A stretch of 64,000 nt of DNA from Planctomycetota bacterium (lineage in GTDB: Bacteria > Planctomycetota > UBA1135 > UBA2386): NCBI GenBank assembly GCA_014192625.1, contig BJHM01000007.1, forward strand, positions 62,001 through 126,000, read 5' to 3'. This document shows, piece after piece, positions 8,697-16,737 of this stretch (its first letter is position 1; the number at the start of each line of letters is the position of its first letter). The notes beneath the pieces were generated by a model. That model was not told the DNA's origin. It made no database searches and saw nothing but the letters and a program-made list of their open reading frames with translations. The translations under genes and the position numbers were made by a program.

Positions 8697-8708
8697 CTCC
8701 GAACTCAA

Positions 8709-9680
8709 ATGGACCCCAGAATCGAACGTGCGCGCAACATTGTTGAACGCGAAGCCGACGCTGTTCGCCAAGTGGCGGGACGCATCGGCGCAGACTTCGC
8801 ACATGTCGTCGACCTAGCTCTGCAGCTAAAGGGTCGCATCGTCACAGCCGGCATGGGCAAGGCTGGGATCATCGCGAGCAAGATTTCGGCAACGCTTGCC
8901 TCGACCGGCACGCCGTCGATCTTCCTGCATCCGGCGGAAGCGATTCATGGCGACCTCGGTCGCGTTGAGAAGGGCGACCTTGTGCTCGCGTTCTCCAAAT
9001 CGGGCGAGACTGCAGAACTGCTCGTGCTCCTGCCGCACGTAAAGGCCGCAGCCGTGCCGATCGTCAGCGTGACGCAGAGCCGTAACAGCACGCTCGGCCG
9101 CCACAGTGATGTGGTGCTTGAACTCGGACCGATTGACGAAGTGGGACCCTACGGACTCGCACCAAGCGCATCCACCACTGCCATGCTCGCGCTTGGCGAT
9201 GCGTTCGCTCTAGTCGTTCAAGAAGGTCGCAACTTTGGTCCGCAGGATTTTGCGCGCTTTCATCCGGGTGGTGATCTTGGCCGCCGCCTGATGCGCGTCG
9301 GTGAGTTGATGCGACGTGGCGAACACAATCCGAAAGTGCAGAGCGGCTGCACTCTGCTGCACGCGATCGAAGTGATGACGCGAACTCCGGGGCGACCGGG
9401 CGCCACCAGCGTGATCGATGCGCACGACAAACTGATTGGTTTCTTCACCGACGGCGATTTACGTCGCCTGATCGAGCATGGGCTGCAGAGCCCGCGCGAA
9501 ATTCGAATCGACACCGTGATGACTGTCGGCCCACGCAGCATTTCGGACGAGACGTTCGCACTCGAAGCGCTCGCGTTGATGCGCCAGTTTGCCGTCGACC
9601 AGCTGCCCATCATCGACGGCAATGGCCACCTGATAGGCCTGCTCGATGTGCAAGACCTGCTCAACCTCAAGATCGGATGA
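8709..9680 (+). CDS. kdsD: Arabinose-5-phosphate isomerase (SIS + two CBS domains)
   Basis: Interconverts ribulose 5-phosphate and arabinose 5-phosphate, the first committed step of Kdo synthesis for LPS. The 323-residue protein has an N-terminal SIS sugar-isomerase domain (GMGKAGIIA, then SKSGETAEL) followed by two CBS modules, the standard KdsD layout. The ATG at 8709 (MDPRIERAR) is chosen because upstream in-frame codons run back into scpA. It starts an operon in which each later gene overlaps the previous stop: kdsC, the LptC/A-like protein and lptD. This matches the kdsD-kdsC-lptC order known in proteobacteria. Confidence 0.95.
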   Translation: MDPRIERARNIVEREADAVRQVAGRIGADFAHVVDLALQLKGRIVTAGMGKAGIIASKISATLASTGTPSIFLHPAEAIHGDLGRVEKGDLVLAFSKSGETAELLVLLPHVKAAAVPIVSVTQSRNSTLGRHSDVVLELGPIDEVGPYGLAPSASTTAMLALGDAFALVVQEGRNFGPQDFARFHPGGDLGRRLMRVGELMRRGEHNPKVQSGCTLLHAIEVMTRTPGRPGATSVIDAHDKLIGFFTDGDLRRLIEHGLQSPREIRIDTVMTVGPRSISDETFALEALALMRQFAVDQLPIIDGNGHLIGLLDVQDLLNLKIG

Positions 9681-10240
9681 CCAACCCAAAATCCAACCAC
9701 CAGCCCGGGCGCACACTGCCGCCCGAATCCTTGCTTGCGCAAGTGCAGCTTCTGCTGCTCGATGTCGACGGCGTGCTAACCGACGGCCGCGTCTGGTTTG
9801 ACCACGAAGGGCGCGAGTATAAATCGTTCCACATGCACGACGCCTCAGGCATCGTTTACTGGCACCGAGGCGGCGGCCGTTCGGGCTTCCTGTCAGGGCG
9901 GGGTGGCGAGATCGTGCATCGGCGCGCACGCGAACTCGGCGTGCACGAGATCGTGCTCGACACACTCGACAAAGGCACTGCACTTGCAGCGATCCTGCAA
10001 CGCCAGCTGCTCACGCCATCGCAAGTTGCCTATGTCGGCGACGACTTGCTGGATCTTCCGGTACTTCGTCAAGTCGGGTTTGCGGTGACCGTGCCTGAAG
10101 GCAGGGCCGAAGTGAAGGCTGTGGCTCACTACATCACCACCGCCAAAGCCGGTTTTGGCGCTGCGCGCGAAGTGGTTGAAATCCTGCTGCGCGCACGCGG
10201 CACCTTCGATGCGATCGTGAGTAAGGACGGGCGACCGTGA
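9677..10240 (+). CDS. kdsC: 3-deoxy-manno-octulosonate-8-phosphatase
   Basis: A HAD-superfamily phosphatase that releases Kdo from Kdo-8-phosphate. The nucleophile motif LLDVDGVLTDG has Asp29 and Asp31; the SGRGG segment fits motif II and YVGDDLLDLPV is the metal-binding motif IV. At 187 residues without a cap domain it matches the tetrameric KdsC type. Its ATG at 9677 overlaps the kdsD stop (ATGA) and its stop overlaps the next start, so translation is coupled. Cytoplasmic. Confidence 0.95.
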   Translation: MTNPKSNHQPGRTLPPESLLAQVQLLLLDVDGVLTDGRVWFDHEGREYKSFHMHDASGIVYWHRGGGRSGFLSGRGGEIVHRRARELGVHEIVLDTLDKGTALAAILQRQLLTPSQVAYVGDDLLDLPVLRQVGFAVTVPEGRAEVKAVAHYITTAKAGFGAAREVVEILLRARGTFDAIVSKDGRP

Positions 10241-13062
10241 AACGCCTGCTGCTGTTTCTTGTGCTGCTGGTCGCGGGTTTCGTTGTGCTCAACGCTCTCG
10301 TCGACACAGAAAAGGCCACGGAACAGCCGGTCAACACGCAGACCTTGCCGCGCCCCGCCACGCAGCAGGGCGCAGGGATACAGATGCCAAGCGACGGCAT
10401 GACCATCTCAACCCAGATCAGCGGGCCACTAAAAATCGGCCAGGTGCGGCTCGTTCCGACCGGCGACGGCAGCCGAAAAGAAACGGTCTACGAACTGTCC
10501 TGCCAGAACACCGTGCCGCTGGCAGATGGCACCTACCGCCTCGATGGTGTGACAGTAAGGCTCTTTGACGCTGGCAAGCATGCAGCCAACATGACTGCGG
10601 CACAGGCGGTCGTTGCGCTGCGCGAGGATGCCAACGGCAAGCGCTCGGTCCGTGAAGACAAGGACCTCGAACTCACGGGCGTGAACTTCGATTCGCTGCA
10701 GGGTGCGCGAATTGGCGAACTGCACATGGAGTGCGGACGGTTGCGCGCACAAATCACGGATGACGCGATCAAGCTCAGGACACCAGATGACCAAGAGCCA
10801 GTGGCGATCCGCCTCGGCGGGCAACGCGCAGGTTCGCTAAGCGGCCGCGGCCTGCGAGCTCACCTGCCTAAGAACCGCACTGATGATCAAGGCACCCTCG
10901 ACATCGTGATCTTGCGTGATCCGATACTTGAGACGCAGGGCATCACGGCAACAGCGCAAGGCAATCTTCACTATCTGGAGCTGCTAACGACCGGCTCTGC
11001 GCTGCTGCAGTTGGATCAAACTGTTTCGCTCGCGCTGCAATCGGCCAGCCTCAGCGCCAATAGCAACCAAGGGCTGACTTCGATCGTTGGCGATCAGTTG
11101 GTCTGCGCTCTGCAGCGCAATCGCCAATCGAGCGGTGGTGAAGCAGTCATCTGGGAGCAGATCCAGTTGCGTGGAGCGCCCGCTCGCGTCGACAATCCGA
11201 GCTTTTCGTTGCGCAGCCCAAAACTAACTGTCTCCAAAGGGCTCGATGGCAAGCCGTCGATGATCACTGCACATGGTGGCCCGGCACAATTGATCCAGCG
11301 GGGCGCGAACGATACCAGCAGCACCTTCGTCAGCGACGCGCCGATCCGACTGCTGCAGCCAAGTTCGTCACTCGCAGCGCTGCACTTCGGATTCGGCTTC
11401 CCTGCCTATGCGCTGCGCCCGCTGAGTGCCATGCAGATCGTGGTATTTGACGGCAAGTGCCATCTCGAAACCAACGACGGCATTCGAGTCGATGCCAACC
11501 GTGGTCTGCGACTATTCAGATTTTCGGCGGAAAAGGCAGGCGGTCCAGCAATCGCGCAGGGACTCGGCGACGTGGTGATTGAACAAGGTGGCGGCACCGA
11601 CCGCACGGTAGCCACCGGTAGCGCAGGCTTCCTGCTCACGCGCAAGCTGGACAGCTATCAGCTACAACTCGGCGAAGATGATGCAGCGGCCGCGCAAACA
11701 TTTGGCCTGCGCCGCGGCGAGGTTGTTCTGCTTGGCACCGGCACCTGCCTCTTGACGCGCACACTAAATGGCACTGCAAGCATCTTGGCGCTCAGCGATG
11801 CCGGCTCGATTCAGGGGGCATTTGGCAACGACCTCGGCGCGGCCGATCACCTAACGAAGCTCTCCGCCACGCTCACAAAGAGCGACCTGAGCGAACTGAC
11901 AGCCATTGGCAAGGACGCGCACTTCACCTTCACGCGGTCTAGCGAACGCATCTCAGCATTCGCCAATAGCATCACGCAAACAGGCCGAGCGTCGTGGCAG
12001 TTGCTTGGCATCCATGAGCAGCCAGCCCGCATCGTGCGGCCGTCGCAAGGAAAAATCCCCGGCGGCGAACTCTCAGCACCCAACATCGAAATCCATTTGC
12101 TTGGCGCACAAGATGTGATGCTCGACGCAAAGGCAGATGCCCTTTTGCCCGCCGCGTTCCATGCAACGCAAATGGCAGACACGGACGCGAGCCTCAGCGT
12201 TATCGTGAAAGCACAACGCATTCGATTGTTGCCGTTCGCCCTTCCAGGTGCGGTGCGTTTGGCCCACCTTGGTGGCATTCCTGGCGTGCTGGCAAATCGC
12301 GTAGCTTCCTCAATGGGCAACGCCTGGGTGCTTGCCGAGGGAGCAGTGACAGCAGACCTGCAAGACGGCACTCATGGCACCTCGCATGGAATCGGCGAGC
12401 AGTTGCTTTTGAGCCAGGGTTCCCTCGCAGGTCTATGGACCGGGGAGGCCAGCACTCAAAAGTTGGCTTCGATCGAGAACCTTGCGCTCGACGGGCGTAA
12501 GACCACGGCGCGCGGCGCGCGAATCCGATTCTTCCGCGCCAACGGTGACCACCTGGCCGTGCTTTTGACCTTCGTCGATGGCGGCGAGCAACTCCCGCCA
12601 ACTCTCGAACTGAGCGATCCGCGCAAACCAAGCACCGAACCGCTCGCGCATCTACATGCCGAGTGTGCGAGCGAAATCGAAGTGACGCCTACGAGCGTGC
12701 TGTTCCACGGGCCCGTGAAGGCCTACAGCCTGTTGCCGGATGGCAAGAAGGACGAGCACGGTATGAGCGTTGATGCGCAACGCTTGTCGGTCAAGCGCTC
12801 GCCGGAAACCGGCAGCGTCGAACTGGTCGAGGCCAAAGGCAGCGTCACGATCGAATGGCAAGAGCTGACCGCGCATAGTGACCAGGTGGAAATCGATATG
12901 CGCCAAAAACGCTGCACTGCCGTCGACCCGCAAGGCGCAGAGGTTCGTCTTGGCAGTCGCCACTATCGTGCGCGCCGCATCGAAGCTAACTACGTCAACT
13001 ACTCCGTGCGCACCTGGTTTGGCGGATTCGGACAGGCGCCGAGGACCGACGAGAGCCGATGA
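10237..13062 (+). CDS. Very long LptC/LptA-like LPS-transport bridge protein
   Basis: A 941-residue protein with one N-terminal membrane anchor (residues about 3-21), then an entirely periplasmic, beta-strand-rich body. The first 200 residues resemble LptC. Later segments repeat the OstA/LptA style of alternating short strands, for example QGLGDVVIEQGG and KGSVTIEWQELTAHSDQVEI near the C-terminus. LptC and LptA are each only about 190 residues in E. coli, so this gene could supply both the anchor and the trans-periplasmic bridge in one chain. Position between kdsC and lptD, with 4-base overlaps on both sides, strongly supports an LPS-transport role. No separate lptA, lptB or lptFG is in the window. 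Confidence 0.7.
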   Translation: MKRLLLFLVLLVAGFVVLNALVDTEKATEQPVNTQTLPRPATQQGAGIQMPSDGMTISTQISGPLKIGQVRLVPTGDGSRKETVYELSCQNTVPLADGTYRLDGVTVRLFDAGKHAANMTAAQAVVALREDANGKRSVREDKDLELTGVNFDSLQGARIGELHMECGRLRAQITDDAIKLRTPDDQEPVAIRLGGQRAGSLSGRGLRAHLPKNRTDDQGTLDIVILRDPILETQGITATAQGNLHYLELLTTGSALLQLDQTVSLALQSASLSANSNQGLTSIVGDQLVCALQRNRQSSGGEAVIWEQIQLRGAPARVDNPSFSLRSPKLTVSKGLDGKPSMITAHGGPAQLIQRGANDTSSTFVSDAPIRLLQPSSSLAALHFGFGFPAYALRPLSAMQIVVFDGKCHLETNDGIRVDANRGLRLFRFSAEKAGGPAIAQGLGDVVIEQGGGTDRTVATGSAGFLLTRKLDSYQLQLGEDDAAAAQTFGLRRGEVVLLGTGTCLLTRTLNGTASILALSDAGSIQGAFGNDLGAADHLTKLSATLTKSDLSELTAIGKDAHFTFTRSSERISAFANSITQTGRASWQLLGIHEQPARIVRPSQGKIPGGELSAPNIEIHLLGAQDVMLDAKADALLPAAFHATQMADTDASLSVIVKAQRIRLLPFALPGAVRLAHLGGIPGVLANRVASSMGNAWVLAEGAVTADLQDGTHGTSHGIGEQLLLSQGSLAGLWTGEASTQKLASIENLALDGRKTTARGARIRFFRANGDHLAVLLTFVDGGEQLPPTLELSDPRKPSTEPLAHLHAECASEIEVTPTSVLFHGPVKAYSLLPDGKKDEHGMSVDAQRLSVKRSPETGSVELVEAKGSVTIEWQELTAHSDQVEIDMRQKRCTAVDPQGAEVRLGSRHYRARRIEANYVNYSVRTWFGGFGQAPRTDESR

Positions 13063-15557
13063 GCCATCGCGCTAAAACGGTGATCGCCCTAGCAGTGATG
13101 ACTGCTGTGCACGCCAATGCGCAACAGCAAGCTGCGCAGGCTTCGCCCTACGAACTCACCTATGCCTTTGGCAGTATCGAATCGCAAGGCGACTTCACCG
13201 AGACGATCTTCTATGGCGGCTTCCACTTCGCATGGCCGTCGCTGAAGATCGAGATTCGCGGCGCATCTGGAATGCTGCAGAGCGATCGGGAAGCTACGCG
13301 CAGTCGGGTGGCAAGGACTGACGGCAGTAAAAGCCCGCCGCGCCGCGGTATCGATCCGCCGGAGCCACGTCGCAATCTTTCGCCGGAAGCGATGCACGCT
13401 CGCGTCAACGAATTTATGCAGGCGCTAGGGCAGTCGCCGAAGCCCGCAACGGAAAGCGACCGCGACCTCTTCGCTGTGCCGCGCTTTCTCTACTTTGAAG
13501 GCGACGTGATCGTGATTCGCGAAGGGGTAGAAGTTGCGCGCTGTCGTCGCCTGTGGATCTCACCACAAGACGACCGCATGGTGATCGAAGGCGCGGAACT
13601 GCGTTATCGCACCGCGTTGCGCGGCGGCGGCTTCGAGACGATGTCTGTGCGCGGCGAGCAAATCGAAAAACAAGGGAAGCGCTGGGCCGGTCGCAATCTA
13701 ACCTTCACGACTTGCGATGCTGGCCAGCCACACCTAGCGGTGCTGAGCGGCGAATTGGAAATCGTCGAAAGCGGTACGCAGTTCGAGGTCTTCAGCCGCG
13801 GCAGCACCTTGCAGTTTAGCGGCACCAATGTGCTGCCGCTCCCCGATGCGCATTTTTTCACAGGGGAGCAAACCAGCCTGCCGATCCGCAGCGCCTCGAT
13901 CGGCTACTCAGGCAATGATGGCGTGCTCGCAAATATTGAGGTGGGGACTTCGTGGAACAAGGTCGGTGGGGCTGCTCACGAATGGCTTACTGGCCACTCG
14001 GCTAATGAGTTTCGCGGTGACTGGACCCTCGATGCTGGATTGATTGAACGACGCGGTGCCCCGTTTGGCAGCAAGGTTGATTACCGCGCCGAAGGCCTCT
14101 ATCGCGGCAGCCTCGAGGGCTACTACCTCGATGATAATGGTCCTAATCGCCGCGAGATCTTGGACTACATCGATGGAACGACCATCGACACGCGCGACCG
14201 GAACATGTTGCGCACCGAGAACAAGTTCTTTCTCGGCACGGACACGCATGTCGACTTGCTTGCGTTCCATGCTAGTGATCCAGCAGTATATTCTGAGTTC
14301 TTCGGCGGGGATTACCGCGGCCTCATGCGGCCAGAATCGAGCGTGTATCTCCACTCCGGCTCGAACAACGTGCTTTTCACGATCGGCGCACGCACCAACA
14401 TCGACACGTTTAGCTACCTAAGCAACCGCGCATTAGCGAATAGCTTCATTGAGGAACTACCGCTCGCGACACTGAACCTTATTTCGCAACCAATCGCCAA
14501 TACGCCGTGGGGCACGCCGATCGTGCTCGATACGGCAACTGAGGTTGGCCAGCGCCGCTTCAAATACGATTCGCGCTTCGGCCGGACACCACCAGAGAAT
14601 CGAAACCCGGATACCACGCTGCGAATCGATCAAGCAGTCGAGCTTTCGGCGCCATTCCAATTGGGCCCGCTCAACCTCCGCCCGTTTGCGGCGACAGAGT
14701 TGACCTTTTACGACGAGACCGAGGCGGGCGGCGATTATTCGCGGCTAGCGTTCTCGGCTGGCGTGCGTGCCGGCATGCGCTTCCAGCGCACCTTTAACTG
14801 GCTCGACGCTGAAGGTGCTGCGCAGGCCATGCGGCATGTGATCTCCCCGATCGTCACTTTTGCGGATCGGTTTCATGTTGATGGTCAGCCGGACATGTTC
14901 TTCCAGTTTGATCAGGACGATGCGCTAACAGAACAGAATCTTGTTCGCTGCGAGGTGCGCAACCTGCTGGAGCGCATGGAAGGCGGCGAACTGAAGCCCG
15001 TCACCTACGACTTCATCTTTCTCAATCTTGCGCAAGACTTCTGGCCAGATGCTTCGCGCGACAACGAAGGCGAGCAACTTGGCCTCGCCTACTACGACTT
15101 CCGCCTCCGCCCGCGCGCCTACTGGATCCCATTCGAGAACTTCGCCTACAACATCTACGGCGAACACGACTGGCAGCAAGGCTTGCGCGCGCTCGACACC
15201 GAGATCCAGTTTGGCAAAGTGATCGGCTGTGACTGGACCCTGGACTATCACAGTGACAGCGAGACTGACGCCGCGGTCGGCCTCGGCGCCAGCACCTCGC
15301 TCTACGATCGCTGGCACATCTACGGCGCCGGCCAATACGACCCGGCAGCCCAAGAGTTCCTCAACTACACCACGGCACTAATCCGCCGCGATCACGACTA
15401 CTCGATCACCTTCGGGGTCAACTTCGACAACTACGAAGACCAAGTCTCGTTCAACGTCAACTTTGAACCAAGGCTACCCGGCATGCTGCACGCACCCGAG
15501 CGCGGCGGGCCTAACAGCAGAAGCAACTTCCAGCAACGCGCCGCCGCAGGCTGGTGA
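13059..15557 (+). CDS. lptD: LPS-assembly outer-membrane protein
   Basis: Inserts LPS into the outer leaflet of the outer membrane. The 832-residue protein has an N-terminal signal peptide (about residues 1-22), then an OstA-like periplasmic jellyroll. The LptD hinge region (TFTTCDAGQPH...VLPLP) follows, then a long beta-barrel of alternating aromatic strands. Four cysteines are visible (in VARCRR, FTTCDA, LVRCEV and VIGCDW), enough for the disulfides used in proteobacterial LptD, although equivalence is not shown. It overlaps the preceding gene by 4 bases and is the last gene of the kds-lpt operon, convergent with the DUF481 gene. Confidence 0.85.
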   Translation: MSHRAKTVIALAVMTAVHANAQQQAAQASPYELTYAFGSIESQGDFTETIFYGGFHFAWPSLKIEIRGASGMLQSDREATRSRVARTDGSKSPPRRGIDPPEPRRNLSPEAMHARVNEFMQALGQSPKPATESDRDLFAVPRFLYFEGDVIVIREGVEVARCRRLWISPQDDRMVIEGAELRYRTALRGGGFETMSVRGEQIEKQGKRWAGRNLTFTTCDAGQPHLAVLSGELEIVESGTQFEVFSRGSTLQFSGTNVLPLPDAHFFTGEQTSLPIRSASIGYSGNDGVLANIEVGTSWNKVGGAAHEWLTGHSANEFRGDWTLDAGLIERRGAPFGSKVDYRAEGLYRGSLEGYYLDDNGPNRREILDYIDGTTIDTRDRNMLRTENKFFLGTDTHVDLLAFHASDPAVYSEFFGGDYRGLMRPESSVYLHSGSNNVLFTIGARTNIDTFSYLSNRALANSFIEELPLATLNLISQPIANTPWGTPIVLDTATEVGQRRFKYDSRFGRTPPENRNPDTTLRIDQAVELSAPFQLGPLNLRPFAATELTFYDETEAGGDYSRLAFSAGVRAGMRFQRTFNWLDAEGAAQAMRHVISPIVTFADRFHVDGQPDMFFQFDQDDALTEQNLVRCEVRNLLERMEGGELKPVTYDFIFLNLAQDFWPDASRDNEGEQLGLAYYDFRLRPRAYWIPFENFAYNIYGEHDWQQGLRALDTEIQFGKVIGCDWTLDYHSDSETDAAVGLGASTSLYDRWHIYGAGQYDPAAQEFLNYTTALIRRDHDYSITFGVNFDNYEDQVSFNVNFEPRLPGMLHAPERGGPNSRSNFQQRAAAGW

Positions 15558-15592
15558 CCGGCTGGTGATCACCACCGGCGACTGGTGATCAC
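15551..15592. repeat. Tandem CTGGTGATCAC repeats with nested palindrome between convergent genes
   Basis: CTGGTGA occurs at 15551-15557 (containing the lptD stop), and the longer CTGGTGATCAC at 15562-15572 and 15582-15592. The middle copy lies in a palindrome: GGTGATCACC (15564-15573) flanked by CCGG on both sides (15558-15561 and 15575-15578). It sits exactly between convergent lptD and the DUF481 gene, so a bidirectional terminator or a protein-binding site is possible. There is no T-run. Confidence 0.5.
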
Positions 15593-15601
15593 AGCGGTTC
15601 G

Positions 15602-16666
15602 TCAGAATGTCCAGCCGACCGACAACAGCACGATATTGTCATTACGGTCACGGCTTGGCGCTGGCGTGTTGTCATAGTCCCAGACCCAGCCGATCTGCGC
15701 GATCATGGACTTGGTCAGGTTGGCCTGCAGCTTGCTGCTCATCTGAAAGTAGATGTCCTCTGAGTTCTCGATGCTCGGGTACGCTTCGGTGCCATTCATG
15801 ATGCGCAGCGTGTCGCTAAACTTGTAGGTGACCTTGTAGGCAATACGCGCTGCCACGTAATCATTGGGCGGCGTAGTAGAGACGTAGCTCTCGTTGAAGT
15901 AGGAGAGACCGGACTCGAACTGCAGATTGGTCGTATCCGTATCCACGACCTGATAACCAAGACCAGCACCCGCCGTATAACGCAGGCTGATGTCAGCAAG
16001 TGCGTCACCGAGCACGCGGGAGTTTACCAGCCAGTAAAAGTCCTTACTCTGGCTAATGAATCGGTCGTATTTGAGCCCGGCACCCGTGCGGCGTTGCGTC
16101 AGATTCCATTGCTCTTCGTTGACCGCTGGCGTACTCGGGTCGTCGAACTTTTTGTCCTCCGCGTAGTCCCATGACGCATCAAAGTTGATGCGATCCGATT
16201 CACTGCGACGCACCGCATCGACCGCGGCACCTATTGCGCGGCGCTCCGTGTTGCCCGAACTCAAACTGCCACCGATTGTCAGTGAGCCAGTCCAAGATTC
16301 CGGAACGCGGGCCGGCGGATTGATCTTGGCGAGGCTTGCAATGGTCAGCGTTGGAACCACTGGGCCTTCACCCTCAAGCTTCAAGTTGCCACTCTCGATC
16401 GCCGCAATGCGCCGCTTCAGAAGCTCTCCTTGCTTCGTCAGCAGTTCAACCGGAGCTGCAGTGGCGATATTGGCGATATTCGCGATGGGGATCGTGATGT
16501 CACCAAGGATGCCGCTGCCAAGGACGAGCTTGCCATCGGCCATGCTTTTGAGCTGGCCCGTCAAAACGTCGCCGTTGATGAGCGTGATCTTGTCCTGAGC
16601 AAAACTGGCAGCGGCACAAATTGTGACGGCCAGCACGGTGCGAAAAAAAGTACTGAGCAAAGTCAT
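15602..16666 (-). CDS. DUF481 (YdiY-like) outer-membrane beta-barrel protein
   Basis: A 354-residue exported protein. A signal peptide (residues 1-23, ending ASFA) precedes a small beta domain (NGDVLTGQLKSM...) seen in this family. A DUF481 barrel follows, with the GSLSSGNTERR opening, many alternating strands and a C-terminal aromatic (SVGWTF), as needed for BAM-dependent insertion. The function of the family is unknown. The mRNA leader is unusually C-rich; see the adjacent G-run feature. Convergent with lptD. Confidence 0.82.
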   Translation of the reverse strand: MTLLSTFFRTVLAVTICAAASFAQDKITLINGDVLTGQLKSMADGKLVLGSGILGDITIPIANIANIATAAPVELLTKQGELLKRRIAAIESGNLKLEGEGPVVPTLTIASLAKINPPARVPESWTGSLTIGGSLSSGNTERRAIGAAVDAVRRSESDRINFDASWDYAEDKKFDDPSTPAVNEEQWNLTQRRTGAGLKYDRFISQSKDFYWLVNSRVLGDALADISLRYTAGAGLGYQVVDTDTTNLQFESGLSYFNESYVSTTPPNDYVAARIAYKVTYKFSDTLRIMNGTEAYPSIENSEDIYFQMSSKLQANLTKSMIAQIGWVWDYDNTPAPSRDRNDNIVLLSVGWTF

Positions 16667-16675
16667 ATCGCGGTT

Positions 16676-16694
16676 GGGGTTGGGTTGGGTTGGG
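16676..16694 (+). repeat. Four-run G-quadruplex-like (GGGTT) repeat
   Basis: Runs GGGG (16676-16679), GGG (16682-16684), GGG (16687-16689) and GGG (16692-16694), each separated by TT, only 10 bases upstream of the DUF481 start codon. The G-runs are on the template strand for that gene, so its mRNA leader is C-rich. The pattern resembles telomere-type repeats and meets the usual quadruplex rule. Confidence 0.75.
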
Positions 16695-16713
16695 AGGCGT
16701 TACACGCCTTCCC
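16692..16713 (-). terminator. Hairpin after ettA, possible terminator
   Basis: GGGAGGCGT (16692-16700) can pair with ACGCCTTCCC (16704-16713) with one bulge and a 3-base loop, 25 bases beyond the ettA stop. No clear U-tract follows on the minus strand, so termination is only suggested. It partly overlaps the G-run repeat. Confidence 0.35.
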
Positions 16714-16737
16714 GCACCCTACAGAACAAAGCTAACA

